From the NCBI RefSeq assembly GCF_010093065.1, contig NZ_CP048113.1, forward strand, positions 5,270,001 through 5,334,000: DNA of 64,000 nt, read 5' to 3'. Position numbers and translations under genes: made by a program. The notes under the pieces are model-generated. The model did no database searches. It was not told the DNA's origin and was given only the letters and a program-made list of their open reading frames with translations. This DNA is from Chitinophaga agri (lineage in GTDB: Bacteria; Bacteroidota; Bacteroidia; Chitinophagales; Chitinophagaceae). Positions 1 through 8,135 of this stretch are shown here, piece by piece; position 1 is the stretch's first letter, and the number at the start of each line of letters is the position of its first letter.

Positions 1-545
1 CCGTACTGGTGACCTATCATCCGGTTACATTAGAAGATAAAAGTGCAGAAGGACAGTTTAGCGTACTGATAAATGAGCTGCTGGCCCATTCTTCGCTGCA
101 GATTATCATTACCTATCCGAATGCAGATGCTGATGGACGCGTGATCATCAGCCAGATCCAGGAACTGGTGAAACAAAACCCTGACAGGATACATGCCTAT
201 CCGTCCCTGGGACAGAGACGCTATCTCTCAGTGATGCCGTATTTGAAGGCTGTGATCGGTAACTCATCAAGTGGCATCCTGGAAGTACCATCATTCGGTA
301 TTCCTACATTGAATATAGGAGACAGACAAGGTGGACGTATTGCGGCAGAAAGTGTAGTGCATGCAGGTACTGAAGCTGATGCTATCAGGGAAGGGCTGAA
401 GAAAGTGCTCTCAGATGCATTTGCAGCAGAATGCCGTCATGTAAAGAATCCATACGGTGATGGTTATGCAACTGTTGGTATTATGGAGGCACTATCCCGG
501 TTTATTGAAGTAAAAAATATTAAAAAGAAGTTTTACGATCTGTAA
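1..545 (+). CDS. legG: NDP-N-acetylglucosamine 2-epimerase (hydrolysing), LegG/NeuC-like, 5' end missing
   Basis: This is the C-terminal half of a hydrolysing sugar-nucleotide 2-epimerase; the reading frame is open to the left edge (codons in phase with base 3). Members release UDP or GDP and give free N-acetylmannosamine or its 2,4-diacetamido-6-deoxy analogue for nonulosonic acid synthesis in the cytoplasm. Visible family marks are VTYHPVT just inside the window and the nucleotide-binding stretch GNSSSGILEVPSFG with the following NIGDRQGGR. Its stop codon is followed directly by the ATG of the next gene, so the two are probably translationally coupled. I prefer LegG over NeuC because the next gene is a PtmE-type guanylyltransferase, the partner known from the GDP-linked legionaminate route of Campylobacter. 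Substrate choice between UDP and GDP sugars cannot be read from this fragment. Confidence 0.85.
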   Translation, partial: VLVTYHPVTLEDKSAEGQFSVLINELLAHSSLQIIITYPNADADGRVIISQIQELVKQNPDRIHAYPSLGQRRYLSVMPYLKAVIGNSSSGILEVPSFGIPTLNIGDRQGGRIAAESVVHAGTEADAIREGLKKVLSDAFAAECRHVKNPYGDGYATVGIMEALSRFIEVKNIKKKFYDL

Positions 546-1598
546 ATGAAGAATTGGCACCACTATATTATTGGAAATACCGCAACTGTTAAAGATGCAA
601 TGAAGCAACTGGACCAGCTTGGTCTGGTGAACGGCGTATTGTTCATTACAGATGAAAATGGTTGTTTGCTCGGCTCTATCACTGATGGAGACATCAGAAG
701 GGGACTACTGAAGAATGTGAACGTAGACGATGTGCTTGTTGCGGCAGGTCACTTCCCATGCAAGTATCTGCATACGTTTGATCCATCTGCACGCGAAATA
801 AAGGAGCTCAGGAATAAAAATATCCGCTTCATACCTGTGGTAGATGAGGAGATGAACATAAAGGGTGTGCTGGATCTGGAACACATCAAAAAGATGATTC
901 CGGTAGAGGCAATATTGATGGCGGGTGGTAAAGGTCAGCGGTTAATGCCATTAACAGAGCATACGCCCAAGCCACTGCTGAAGGTCGGTCCCAAGCCAAT
1001 TATTGAACATAACATAGACCGGCTTATCGGTTGTGGTGTTGAAAATATATACCTGAGCGTGAACTACCTGGGACATCAGATCCGTGATTACTTCGGTGAC
1101 GGGACGAATAAAGGGGTGACCATCAGTTATATTGAAGAGAATTTTCCGATGGGGACGATTGGATCTGTGAAGAGAGTATCTCAATATAACCAGGAGCATT
1201 TACTGATCATGAACTCTGATATTCTCACCAATATCGATTTCCATGAATTCTATAATGACTTTATAGAACAGGGGGCTGATATGTCTGTAGCTGCGATCAG
1301 TTATAACGTTGATATACCTTATGCGGTGATGGAAACGAATGATCAGAACAGGATCACTTCATTGAAAGAAAAGCCTCGTTACACCTACTATTCAAATGCA
1401 GGTATTTACCTGATCAAGACTGAAATGCTTTCCTATGTACCGCATGACACATTTTTTAATGTGACAGATCTTATTGAAGATCTGATAGCGAAAGGAAAGA
1501 AGTTGATTACGTTCCCGATACTTGGATATTGGCTGGACATAGGACGAATGGATGATTTTAAGAAAGCACAAGAAGATATTAAGCACTTAAATTTATGA
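546..1598 (+). CDS. ptmE: CBS-domain nucleotidyltransferase, PtmE-like (glucosamine-1-phosphate guanylyltransferase)
   Basis: The 350-residue protein has two parts. Residues about 5-118 form a tandem CBS module (ITDENGCLLGSITDGDIRRG, then IPVVDEEMNIKGVLDLEHI). Residues from about 122 form a sugar-phosphate nucleotidyltransferase with the signature AGGKGQRLMPLTEHTPKPLL (about 126-145) and a MNSDIL metal-site motif. This architecture is that of PtmE, which in Campylobacter makes GDP-glucosamine to start CMP-legionaminate synthesis; the CBS pair probably senses a nucleotide. The ATG follows the preceding stop codon with no gap and the CMP transferase gene begins 10 bases downstream, so it sits in the same operon. 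Guanylyl specificity is inferred from architecture and neighbours; a related UDP- or CDP-sugar pyrophosphorylase activity is possible. Confidence 0.85.
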   Translation: MKNWHHYIIGNTATVKDAMKQLDQLGLVNGVLFITDENGCLLGSITDGDIRRGLLKNVNVDDVLVAAGHFPCKYLHTFDPSAREIKELRNKNIRFIPVVDEEMNIKGVLDLEHIKKMIPVEAILMAGGKGQRLMPLTEHTPKPLLKVGPKPIIEHNIDRLIGCGVENIYLSVNYLGHQIRDYFGDGTNKGVTISYIEENFPMGTIGSVKRVSQYNQEHLLIMNSDILTNIDFHEFYNDFIEQGADMSVAAISYNVDIPYAVMETNDQNRITSLKEKPRYTYYSNAGIYLIKTEMLSYVPHDTFFNVTDLIEDLIAKGKKLITFPILGYWLDIGRMDDFKKAQEDIKHLNL

Positions 1599-1608
1599 CG
1601 TTACTGAC

Positions 1609-2298
1609 ATGAAAGTGTTGTTTCTTATTCCTGCCAGAGGCGGTTCTAAGGGAGTACCAGGAAAAAACATCAAGTCTCTTGGAGGAAAACCTTTGATTGC
1701 ATATGCAATAGACGCAGTGAAGCCATTAACTGATATTTCAGATATCTGCATCTCTACAGATGCAGAAGATATCAAACTGGTCAGTGAAAATTGTGGAGTG
1801 CCAGTTCCTTTTTTACGGCCACCATATCTTGCAGCCGATAATTCAGGTACATACGAAGTGTGTCTGCATGCCTTAGATCATTATGCAGATCAGGGTATCC
1901 ATTATGATGTGTTGGTAATTCTGCAGCCAACCAGTCCATTCAGAACCACTGAACATATCAGGGAGGCATTGGATTTATACAATGAAGAACTTGATATGGT
2001 CGTATCTGTAACGGAGACAAAATCGAACCCTTATACTGTCCTGTTTGAAGAGAATGAACAGGGTTTTCTCGCAAAGTCAAAAGAAGGGAATTTTATCAGG
2101 AGGCAGGATTGTCCCCGTGTATGGGAATACAATGGTGCCATTTACGTGATCAACGCCGCATCCCTTAGGCGTAGCCCAATCAATCAGTTCAGGAAAATTA
2201 AAAAGTATGTGATGGATGAACAATCATCTGTAGACATCGATACTCCTCTTGATTGGGACTTTTCAGAGTTTTTGATAAATAAAAAGCAATCCTTATAA
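1609..2298 (+). CDS. legF: CMP-nonulosonic acid (legionaminic/sialic) cytidylyltransferase
   Basis: The 229-residue protein is a NeuA/LegF family enzyme that activates a nonulosonic acid with CTP to the CMP-sugar used by transferases. The N-terminal signature IPARGGSKGVPGKN (about residues 7-20) is the CTP-binding loop, and LQPTSPFR (about 105-112) is the second conserved motif. The length matches the stand-alone synthetase domain. It is the third gene of the nonulosonate module. The free 8- or 9-carbon acid would be made by a NeuB/LegI-type synthase that is not in the window and presumably lies upstream. Legionaminic rather than N-acetylneuraminic acid is inferred from the PtmE-like neighbour; CMP-pseudaminate (PseF) is less likely because no PseB/PseC-type gene is seen. 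Confidence 0.88.
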   Translation: MKVLFLIPARGGSKGVPGKNIKSLGGKPLIAYAIDAVKPLTDISDICISTDAEDIKLVSENCGVPVPFLRPPYLAADNSGTYEVCLHALDHYADQGIHYDVLVILQPTSPFRTTEHIREALDLYNEELDMVVSVTETKSNPYTVLFEENEQGFLAKSKEGNFIRRQDCPRVWEYNGAIYVINAASLRRSPINQFRKIKKYVMDEQSSVDIDTPLDWDFSEFLINKKQSL

Positions 2299-2300
2299 CT

Positions 2301-3518
2301 ATGCCGCTCACTGCCACAACATCAAAGCACTATTGTTCGTACAATGCTAAGCAGTTGCTAAACGCCGTATTAATTTATTCACTGACCGCTTTATTATTCA
2401 TCAGTGGATGTAAGAAGGCAGACAATCAACAATTTTATGAGGTAATTGAGAATACACCAATTACTGATGCCGATATTCATCTGATAGGAGATGTCCATAA
2501 TTTGCCGCTCACCAGTCAGAAGATATTTGTTCCTGATAATGTGAAGACTGGTGGATATGCCTATGCCAGCGTGCTCAGATTGAACGATAGTTCACTCATG
2601 GTAGCATGTACCAGGTATCCGGCGAATTCATTTGGCGACTTCAATCACTCAGATATCGCAGCAAGGATCAGTCATGATAACGGCGCTACCTGGGAGCCGG
2701 AATTTGTACTGCAGGAGAATATAGGACTCATTAATACCTGCAACCCAAATCTGGTGAGAATCACCAATAAAAAAATTGTACTCATTTTCTGCGTAAAGGA
2801 CAGCGATTCAAAGATAGACATCCTGATTAAAGAGTCTGAAGATAATGGTGTAACATGGGGCTCGCCAAGGCTGATCAACAAACTGACCTGGGGGTACCAC
2901 ATTGTGAATAATGATAGGGCTATTTACAATAACGGACGTCTTATCGTTCCCGCAGCATATGCAGTAAGTATTACAAAAGATTACGACAAGCAGGTGATTT
3001 TCTGCTATTATTCAGATGACCAGGGTAAGACATGGCGTAAATCAAGCTACCTGAAAGCTGACTTTGCGCTGATGGAGCCAGGTGTAACAGCTATTAACAA
3101 GAACGGGAAACTTAAAATGAATATCCGTACGAAGCAGGGATTCATTTATTTCTCGACAAGTGATGATAATGGAATGACCTGGAAAGGACTTTTCAAATCC
3201 AATATCAATACTCCGGAAGCACCACAGGTTGTAACCAGCCTGAACAAGTCTGATTCTCTGATGATGATATGGATCAATACTCCTTATACACCAGGTATGA
3301 ATAACAGGAACCCATTAACATTTGCTTATAGTACAAATGCTGGACAGCAATGGCAAAATCCTGTCAACCTACGTAATAACAAGGACCTGAATTTCCTGTA
3401 TCCGACAATATATAAGGATAGAAATGACACGATAATGGTGACGTATGGCGTGCGTGACATCACATTCAGGCCATCGATATACCTGGACAGATTATCATTG
3501 AAAACATTAATTAAATAG
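2301..3518 (+). CDS. sialidase-like (BNR-repeat) lipoprotein in the nonulosonate cluster
   Basis: The 405-residue protein has a hydrophobic N-terminus ending in a lipobox (LLFISGC, Cys about residue 37), so it should be a lipoprotein, probably on the outer membrane. The rest is a six-bladed propeller of the sialidase superfamily: Asp-box motifs recur as SHDNGATW, SEDNGVTW, YSDDQGKTW, STSDDNGMTW and a degenerate STNAGQQW. The stretch around MEPGVTAINKNGKLKMNIRT resembles the BNR_2 family. I do not see the N-terminal FRIP arginine motif of classical GH33 sialidases, so hydrolysis of sialic or legionaminic acid is only a suggestion. The ATG lies two bases after the legF stop and the flippase gene follows, so it is embedded in the biosynthetic operon. 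It may trim, bind or remodel the cell's own nonulosonate-containing polymer. Confidence 0.75.
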   Translation: MPLTATTSKHYCSYNAKQLLNAVLIYSLTALLFISGCKKADNQQFYEVIENTPITDADIHLIGDVHNLPLTSQKIFVPDNVKTGGYAYASVLRLNDSSLMVACTRYPANSFGDFNHSDIAARISHDNGATWEPEFVLQENIGLINTCNPNLVRITNKKIVLIFCVKDSDSKIDILIKESEDNGVTWGSPRLINKLTWGYHIVNNDRAIYNNGRLIVPAAYAVSITKDYDKQVIFCYYSDDQGKTWRKSSYLKADFALMEPGVTAINKNGKLKMNIRTKQGFIYFSTSDDNGMTWKGLFKSNINTPEAPQVVTSLNKSDSLMMIWINTPYTPGMNNRNPLTFAYSTNAGQQWQNPVNLRNNKDLNFLYPTIYKDRNDTIMVTYGVRDITFRPSIYLDRLSLKTLIK

Positions 3519-3525
3519 CATTATA

Positions 3526-3533
3526 GAGGAGGT
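3526..3533 (+). promoter_or_regulatory. strong Shine-Dalgarno-like GAGGAGGT upstream of the flippase gene
   Basis: A near-perfect anti-16S complement lies 13 bases before the ATG at 3547, in the only appreciable gap (28 bases) of the first five genes. Such motifs are rare in this window, where most genes have none. The spacing is longer than the usual optimum, so its importance is uncertain. Confidence 0.4.
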
Positions 3534-3546
3534 AAGTTAGCGGGGT

Positions 3547-4818
3547 ATGAATATTTTAAAACATCCACTATTTCAGAAAAGTATTATTTATACGATTACT
3601 GATGCAATTAATAAGGCAATTCCCTTCTTATTACTTCCTTTTTTAACACATTATCTGTCGCCAGCCGATTATGGTACGGTCGCTAACTATAATGTGTATA
3701 TATCTGTTATACTGATCTTCACCGGGCTCAATCTCAATGGAGCCATGGCGACTAATTTCTATAAGTTCTCGAAACAGGAAGTTGCAGAATATGTGAGTAA
3801 CATATTTGTTGTCATGATTTGCGCCGCCGTACTGGTCACATTGCTAATGGCAGCCGGTGCTCCATATGTATCTTCTCTCACGTCTATTTTGCCCTTTTTC
3901 CTGGTAATAGGAGTCAGTGTCGCAGTAAGCCAGGGTATCACTGCCGTAAATCTTGACTTGTGGAGACTGGAGGAAAAGCCACTATGGTTTGGGGGATATC
4001 AGATCGTGCAGAGCCTGATGAACGTGGGCCTGACTGTGATATTTCTGGCATTACTCAAAATGGGGGCGGATGGTCGCATGGGCGCAATGGCTATCACTTC
4101 TGTTGTATTTGCCCTGGTAAGTATCGCAATACTATATAAGCGTGGCTACCTGAAACTGCGGCTGAACAGGGCATACCTCCGGGATGCACTTGGGTTTGGC
4201 CTGCCCATGATACCACATACCCTGGGTATCTGGATACGGACAGGCATTGACCGCATCTATATCACAAAATTCTACGGAGTTGCAGAGGCGGGGCTTTATT
4301 CAACTGGTTTCCAGTTTGGCCTGTTGTTATCATTCCTGGTAATGGCTTTCCATAATGCCTATGTGCCATTTGTTTACAAACGACTGGCACTGAATGAGGA
4401 GGAGCAGAAGCTTAAGCTTGTCAAAATGACATATATCTACATGATGATGATCATAGCGCTCGCCTTTATCTTCTCTTTTGTCTCTTATTTTGTTATCAGC
4501 CATTTGCTATCAGACAAATACCTTGATTCTTCGAAATATATAGTCTGGGCCATGTTCACGCAGGCATTCCAGGGAATGTACCTCATAGTGGGTGTATATA
4601 TATTCTATACCAAAAAAACAGCTAAACTGGCGATTGTCACATCATCCCTGTCGGTTTTGCAGTTGGTATTATCATATATACTTGTGAAATTTGTGGGACC
4701 TATGGGGGCGGCATATTCAGGACTGGCGGTTAGCATCCTGAATTTTGTGATAGTTTGGGTATTGAGTATGCGTGTTTTCCCGATGCCCTGGCTGAAGTTC
4801 AAGATATTTAAAGCATGA
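3547..4818 (+). CDS. wzx: Wzx-type polysaccharide flippase (MOP/MATE superfamily)
   Basis: The 423-residue integral membrane protein has about twelve hydrophobic helices distributed over its whole length. It begins with the family pattern of an amphipathic start followed by TDAINKAIPFLLLPFLTHYL, where the PF(L)LTxxL segment is typical of oligosaccharide flippases. It should move undecaprenyl-diphosphate-linked repeat units across the inner membrane for Wzy-dependent polymerisation. Its stop overlaps the start of the next gene by four bases (ATGA), so the two are coupled. Its place among nonulosonate and glycosyltransferase genes supports the role. Substrate specificity cannot be read from sequence. 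Confidence 0.9.
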   Translation: MNILKHPLFQKSIIYTITDAINKAIPFLLLPFLTHYLSPADYGTVANYNVYISVILIFTGLNLNGAMATNFYKFSKQEVAEYVSNIFVVMICAAVLVTLLMAAGAPYVSSLTSILPFFLVIGVSVAVSQGITAVNLDLWRLEEKPLWFGGYQIVQSLMNVGLTVIFLALLKMGADGRMGAMAITSVVFALVSIAILYKRGYLKLRLNRAYLRDALGFGLPMIPHTLGIWIRTGIDRIYITKFYGVAEAGLYSTGFQFGLLLSFLVMAFHNAYVPFVYKRLALNEEEQKLKLVKMTYIYMMMIIALAFIFSFVSYFVISHLLSDKYLDSSKYIVWAMFTQAFQGMYLIVGVYIFYTKKTAKLAIVTSSLSVLQLVLSYILVKFVGPMGAAYSGLAVSILNFVIVWVLSMRVFPMPWLKFKIFKA

Positions 4819-5966
4819 AGAAGATTATTTTCATTAGTCATGATCCACTGACGGATACAATTAAAAAGAACTTCTTCCTGGACAGGTTTAGGGAAGACGG
4901 TGTTCACATAGAGTATTGGTGTGTCAGGCATATACTGAAGTACGCCAATAAGTCGCCGCTGAATAATGAGATCAGCGTTCCTTATTTTGAAGAGATAAGG
5001 TCTGAAAAGGTGCTGCTGCAATTACTTGAACAGCGGGCGTCGGATGCCTGGATTTCTGTGGAATTGTGGTTTAACTGGGATACAGTTTCTATTTTTAAAA
5101 TATTAAAACCTTACCGCGCCAGACTCTTCTCTATTGACTGGTACGGTAACATGCCTGCTATCTCAGTCAGAAGGAAGATCATCGATGATCTGAAAGCATT
5201 TAACTTTGTTAAGTTATTCCAGGCAGGGCAGCGGATACTGAGCAGAAAAATTTTTGGTGTATACAGTAAACTCACCGGGCTTCAACCGTCACCCCTTTTG
5301 TTCATCGCCGGCAATAAACAGATCAGTGACGCAAACAGGACCGTAGTATCTCTCAATCACCACGATTTCGATATGTTCCTGGAGCATACTCCACAGGACA
5401 GCACGATTGTTGAGAATAAATACGCGGTATTTCTGGATGTAATGTTACCTTATCATCCTGACTTTGAACGTTTGGGTTCAAAAGCACTTAGTGCCGATGT
5501 GTACTACAGTAAACTGAATACCTTCTTTGACAGGGTGGAAACAAACCTGGGGATTCCTGTAGTGATAGCTGCGCATCCTAAGTCTGCCTATAAGAAAGAA
5601 TTTGGCAGCAGACAGGTGATCAAAGGAAAAACAACGTCGCTTGTGGCTGGCAGTAGTGTGGTGTTTACCCATCACAGTGTTTCTATGTTCTATGCGGTAT
5701 TATTCAGAAAGCAGATCGTGCTGCTGACAATGAATGAGTTTATTCATGCAGGTGCAAAGAATTTTGCTATGCAGGTTATTCATTACCAGATGGAGCGTTA
5801 TGTAACGGAATTAGGCTGTACGTTGATCAATGTAGATGAACCTGCGACGCTGGATTTTGATGCAGTTAATCCTGCAGTTTATGAGAAATTTGAAAGAACC
5901 TTTATAAGAGGAAATTCTGATAAGCCCAACTACAACGTAATTAAAGAAACTCTTCGGCTGCTGTAG
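4815..5966 (+). CDS. putative glycosyltransferase, candidate nonulosonic acid transferase
   Basis: This 383-residue soluble protein belongs to no family I can name with certainty. It overlaps wzx by four bases and precedes GT4 and polymerase genes, so it should be part of repeat-unit assembly. The C-terminal half has the look of a GT-B fold: IPVVIAAHPKSAYKKE with an HP motif (about residues 254-255), followed by AGSSVVFTHHSVSMFYAVLF (about 279-297), an arrangement like the HP and Ser-containing motifs reported for bacterial sialyl- and polysialyltransferases. An EDG triplet occurs at residues 27-29, but whether it corresponds to the D/E-D/E-G motif of those enzymes is unclear. With the CMP-nonulosonate genes next door, it is the best local candidate to use that donor. 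No EX7E motif is present. Confidence 0.55.
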   Translation: MKKIIFISHDPLTDTIKKNFFLDRFREDGVHIEYWCVRHILKYANKSPLNNEISVPYFEEIRSEKVLLQLLEQRASDAWISVELWFNWDTVSIFKILKPYRARLFSIDWYGNMPAISVRRKIIDDLKAFNFVKLFQAGQRILSRKIFGVYSKLTGLQPSPLLFIAGNKQISDANRTVVSLNHHDFDMFLEHTPQDSTIVENKYAVFLDVMLPYHPDFERLGSKALSADVYYSKLNTFFDRVETNLGIPVVIAAHPKSAYKKEFGSRQVIKGKTTSLVAGSSVVFTHHSVSMFYAVLFRKQIVLLTMNEFIHAGAKNFAMQVIHYQMERYVTELGCTLINVDEPATLDFDAVNPAVYEKFERTFIRGNSDKPNYNVIKETLRLL

Positions 5967-6007
5967 CAGTTGGCAGGTGCTGGAGTAAATATTTTGAAAT
6001 TAATTGT

Positions 6008-7057
6008 ATGAAGAAGATCGGTTTTTTAATTAACACGTTGGCGAAATCAGGAGGTACAGAACGGGTTGCTACTGTGTTGGCTAATGCATTGTCCGAACTG
6101 GACTACGAGGTTGAAGTGATTTGTATGAGTAAAAGCACAGAAAGCTTTTACATCCTTAATGATCGGGTGCGGGTTAGCTATCTGAGCGAAAAATCTTCTG
6201 TTAAATTAACAGACTACTGGTCTCTCGGCAAAAGGCTCATTAAGGCTGCCGGTCATCTGGACTATATCATTGGAGTAGGAATGGACCTTTGTGTGCTTAC
6301 AATACCCCTTAAGATGTTTGTTAAGACAATTAAGGTGATTGGTTGGGAGCATTTCAATCTGACCGTACGCGGGCCGGTTGTAGGACTTGGAAGAAAGCTG
6401 GGGGTATGGTTTGCCGATCATATCATTACTTTAACTAACCACGACTGTGAGCAGTACCGGAAAAGGACAAAAAAGGTCAGATGCATATATAACCCGGTGA
6501 CCATTAATATGGACCCCGTTAGTAATTATACCAGCAGAAGGATATTGTGTGTTGGTCGTCTAACACATCAGAAAGGATTTGACATGATGGTCAATATATG
6601 GGCAGGAATACACATGCGTTATCCGGACTGGCAACTGGCCATTGTGGGAAATGGTGAAGATGAATCCGAATTGAAAACGCAGGCCGCTGCTGCAGGTGTA
6701 GGTAATAGTCTTGAATTTTTTGAGGCAACCCGTGATGTTGCGGCTTTTTATAGTTCAGCATCCATATATGCAATGAGTTCGAGGTATGAAGGGCTGCCGC
6801 TGGTATTGATAGAGGCACAGTCCGCAGGGTTGCCACTGATCGCCTTCAACTGTGAGACAGGGCCGAAGGAAGTAATAACAGATGGATACAACGGTTATCT
6901 GATCCCTGCGTTTGATGAAGAGGTCTTTAAAGACAAACTGCAGGCGTTGATGAAAGACGCCTCATTAAGACAAGAGATGGGGAAGAACTCCCTTGTTAAT
7001 TCAAACAAATTTTCGAAAGCTAACATTGTACCTCAATGGTGTGAAATTCTGGTGTAA
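6008..7057 (+). CDS. glycosyltransferase family 4
   Basis: The 349-residue GT-B enzyme starts with the phosphate-loop pattern INTLAKSGGTERVATVLANAL and carries the Rossmann-like second domain from about residue 176 (RILCVGRLTHQKGFDMMV). The retaining-GT4 EX7E motif is seen in YEGLPLVLIEAQSAG, followed by the donor-binding region NCETGPKEVITDG. It should add one sugar from an NDP donor to the lipid-linked repeat unit at the cytoplasmic face. The polymerase gene begins at the base after its stop codon. Which sugar it transfers cannot be told; one of the GT4 enzymes presumably uses the GDP-fucose made by gmd/fcl products, or that sugar is used by another family. Confidence 0.88.
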   Translation: MKKIGFLINTLAKSGGTERVATVLANALSELDYEVEVICMSKSTESFYILNDRVRVSYLSEKSSVKLTDYWSLGKRLIKAAGHLDYIIGVGMDLCVLTIPLKMFVKTIKVIGWEHFNLTVRGPVVGLGRKLGVWFADHIITLTNHDCEQYRKRTKKVRCIYNPVTINMDPVSNYTSRRILCVGRLTHQKGFDMMVNIWAGIHMRYPDWQLAIVGNGEDESELKTQAAAAGVGNSLEFFEATRDVAAFYSSASIYAMSSRYEGLPLVLIEAQSAGLPLIAFNCETGPKEVITDGYNGYLIPAFDEEVFKDKLQALMKDASLRQEMGKNSLVNSNKFSKANIVPQWCEILV

Positions 7058-8131
7058 ATGCTATATCAAATTATAAGTATACTCTTATCTGTTTTTGCAT
7101 TTTTTGAAAGCCTGCACGTAAATGTACGCAAGCTGCTGCAGGCTGCCTACCTGTTCACGCTGGCATTTTTCATTCTATTTGCAGGTACGAGAATGGTCGG
7201 ATTTGACTATCAGACCTACACTGATATATTTAACTATTCTTCTTCTGGTCAGTTATCAGAGGTTGATATTGAAATCGGATGGTCGTCTCTGTGTTATCTT
7301 TTCAGTGGCGCGGGATTTAATACATTCCTGTTGTTCATTGCATGCTGTTCTGTTTCACTATACGGTGTCTTTTTCAAGCAGTATTCTCCCTATGTTTTTC
7401 TCTCACTGCTCATTTATTATTCCACTTACTTCATTGTAAAAGAGATGGGGCAGATGCGTCAGGGACTTGCCATCGCTGTGGCTACGCTGGCTTTTACCGT
7501 TTCTATGAAGAAGAACATGTGGCAGTTCATAGCACTTTTTCTCTTTGCGTTCAGTATACACTATTCTGCGATCGTGCTTTTACCTGTGTATTACTTATGT
7601 AACCACCCCTGGAAAACGAATGTTATCCTGATATTTACATTTCTGGGTTTTTGTTTTATATATGTTGATGTCGCAGTGGTCATTTCAAAGGTAATTGGCC
7701 TATTACCGATTTCCGGTGCGCAGGAGAAAGTAGCTAACCTGCTTGTTTCGGACATACTTGCCAAGAAGTTAGGGTTGAACTCATCCACTATATTAAGGCT
7801 GATCATTATGTTGCTTATGCTCAGGTACCGAACTGCGCTTAAGGAACGCTTCCCGTTCTTTGAGGCATTTGTCATGCTGTATTTTTATGGGCTAATGTTG
7901 TACCTCGTTTTTAACTCACTCTCTGAATTCGCACAAAGAACATCCGCTTACTTCAGGATACTTGAAGCGGTTGTCCTGCCATGCATACTGGTACTCGTCC
8001 GCGACAGGAAAGAGCGTCTTATTATTATCGCGCTGCTGGTACTTAATTCCGTTGTATCTGTAAACCGGCTATTTTCGGAGAAAACCCTTTATGATTATTA
8101 CAATCCGTATAAAACTTATTTACTAGATTGA
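7058..8131 (+). CDS. wzy: EpsG-family O-antigen/exopolysaccharide polymerase (Wzy-like)
   Basis: The 357-residue protein is hydrophobic throughout with about ten membrane segments. It has the EpsG-family landmarks: GTRMVGFDYQTYTDIF near the start (about residues 43-58), an EIGW motif at about 72-75, and EMGQMRQGLAIA (about 129-140). Proteins of this family polymerise lipid-linked repeat units in the periplasm. Its ATG immediately follows the stop of the GT4 gene upstream, and the next GT4 gene begins four bases after its own stop, so these genes form one transcription unit. It is the only polymerase candidate in the cluster. Confidence 0.85.
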   Translation: MLYQIISILLSVFAFFESLHVNVRKLLQAAYLFTLAFFILFAGTRMVGFDYQTYTDIFNYSSSGQLSEVDIEIGWSSLCYLFSGAGFNTFLLFIACCSVSLYGVFFKQYSPYVFLSLLIYYSTYFIVKEMGQMRQGLAIAVATLAFTVSMKKNMWQFIALFLFAFSIHYSAIVLLPVYYLCNHPWKTNVILIFTFLGFCFIYVDVAVVISKVIGLLPISGAQEKVANLLVSDILAKKLGLNSSTILRLIIMLLMLRYRTALKERFPFFEAFVMLYFYGLMLYLVFNSLSEFAQRTSAYFRILEAVVLPCILVLVRDRKERLIIIALLVLNSVVSVNRLFSEKTLYDYYNPYKTYLLD

Positions 8132-8135
8132 TGTT

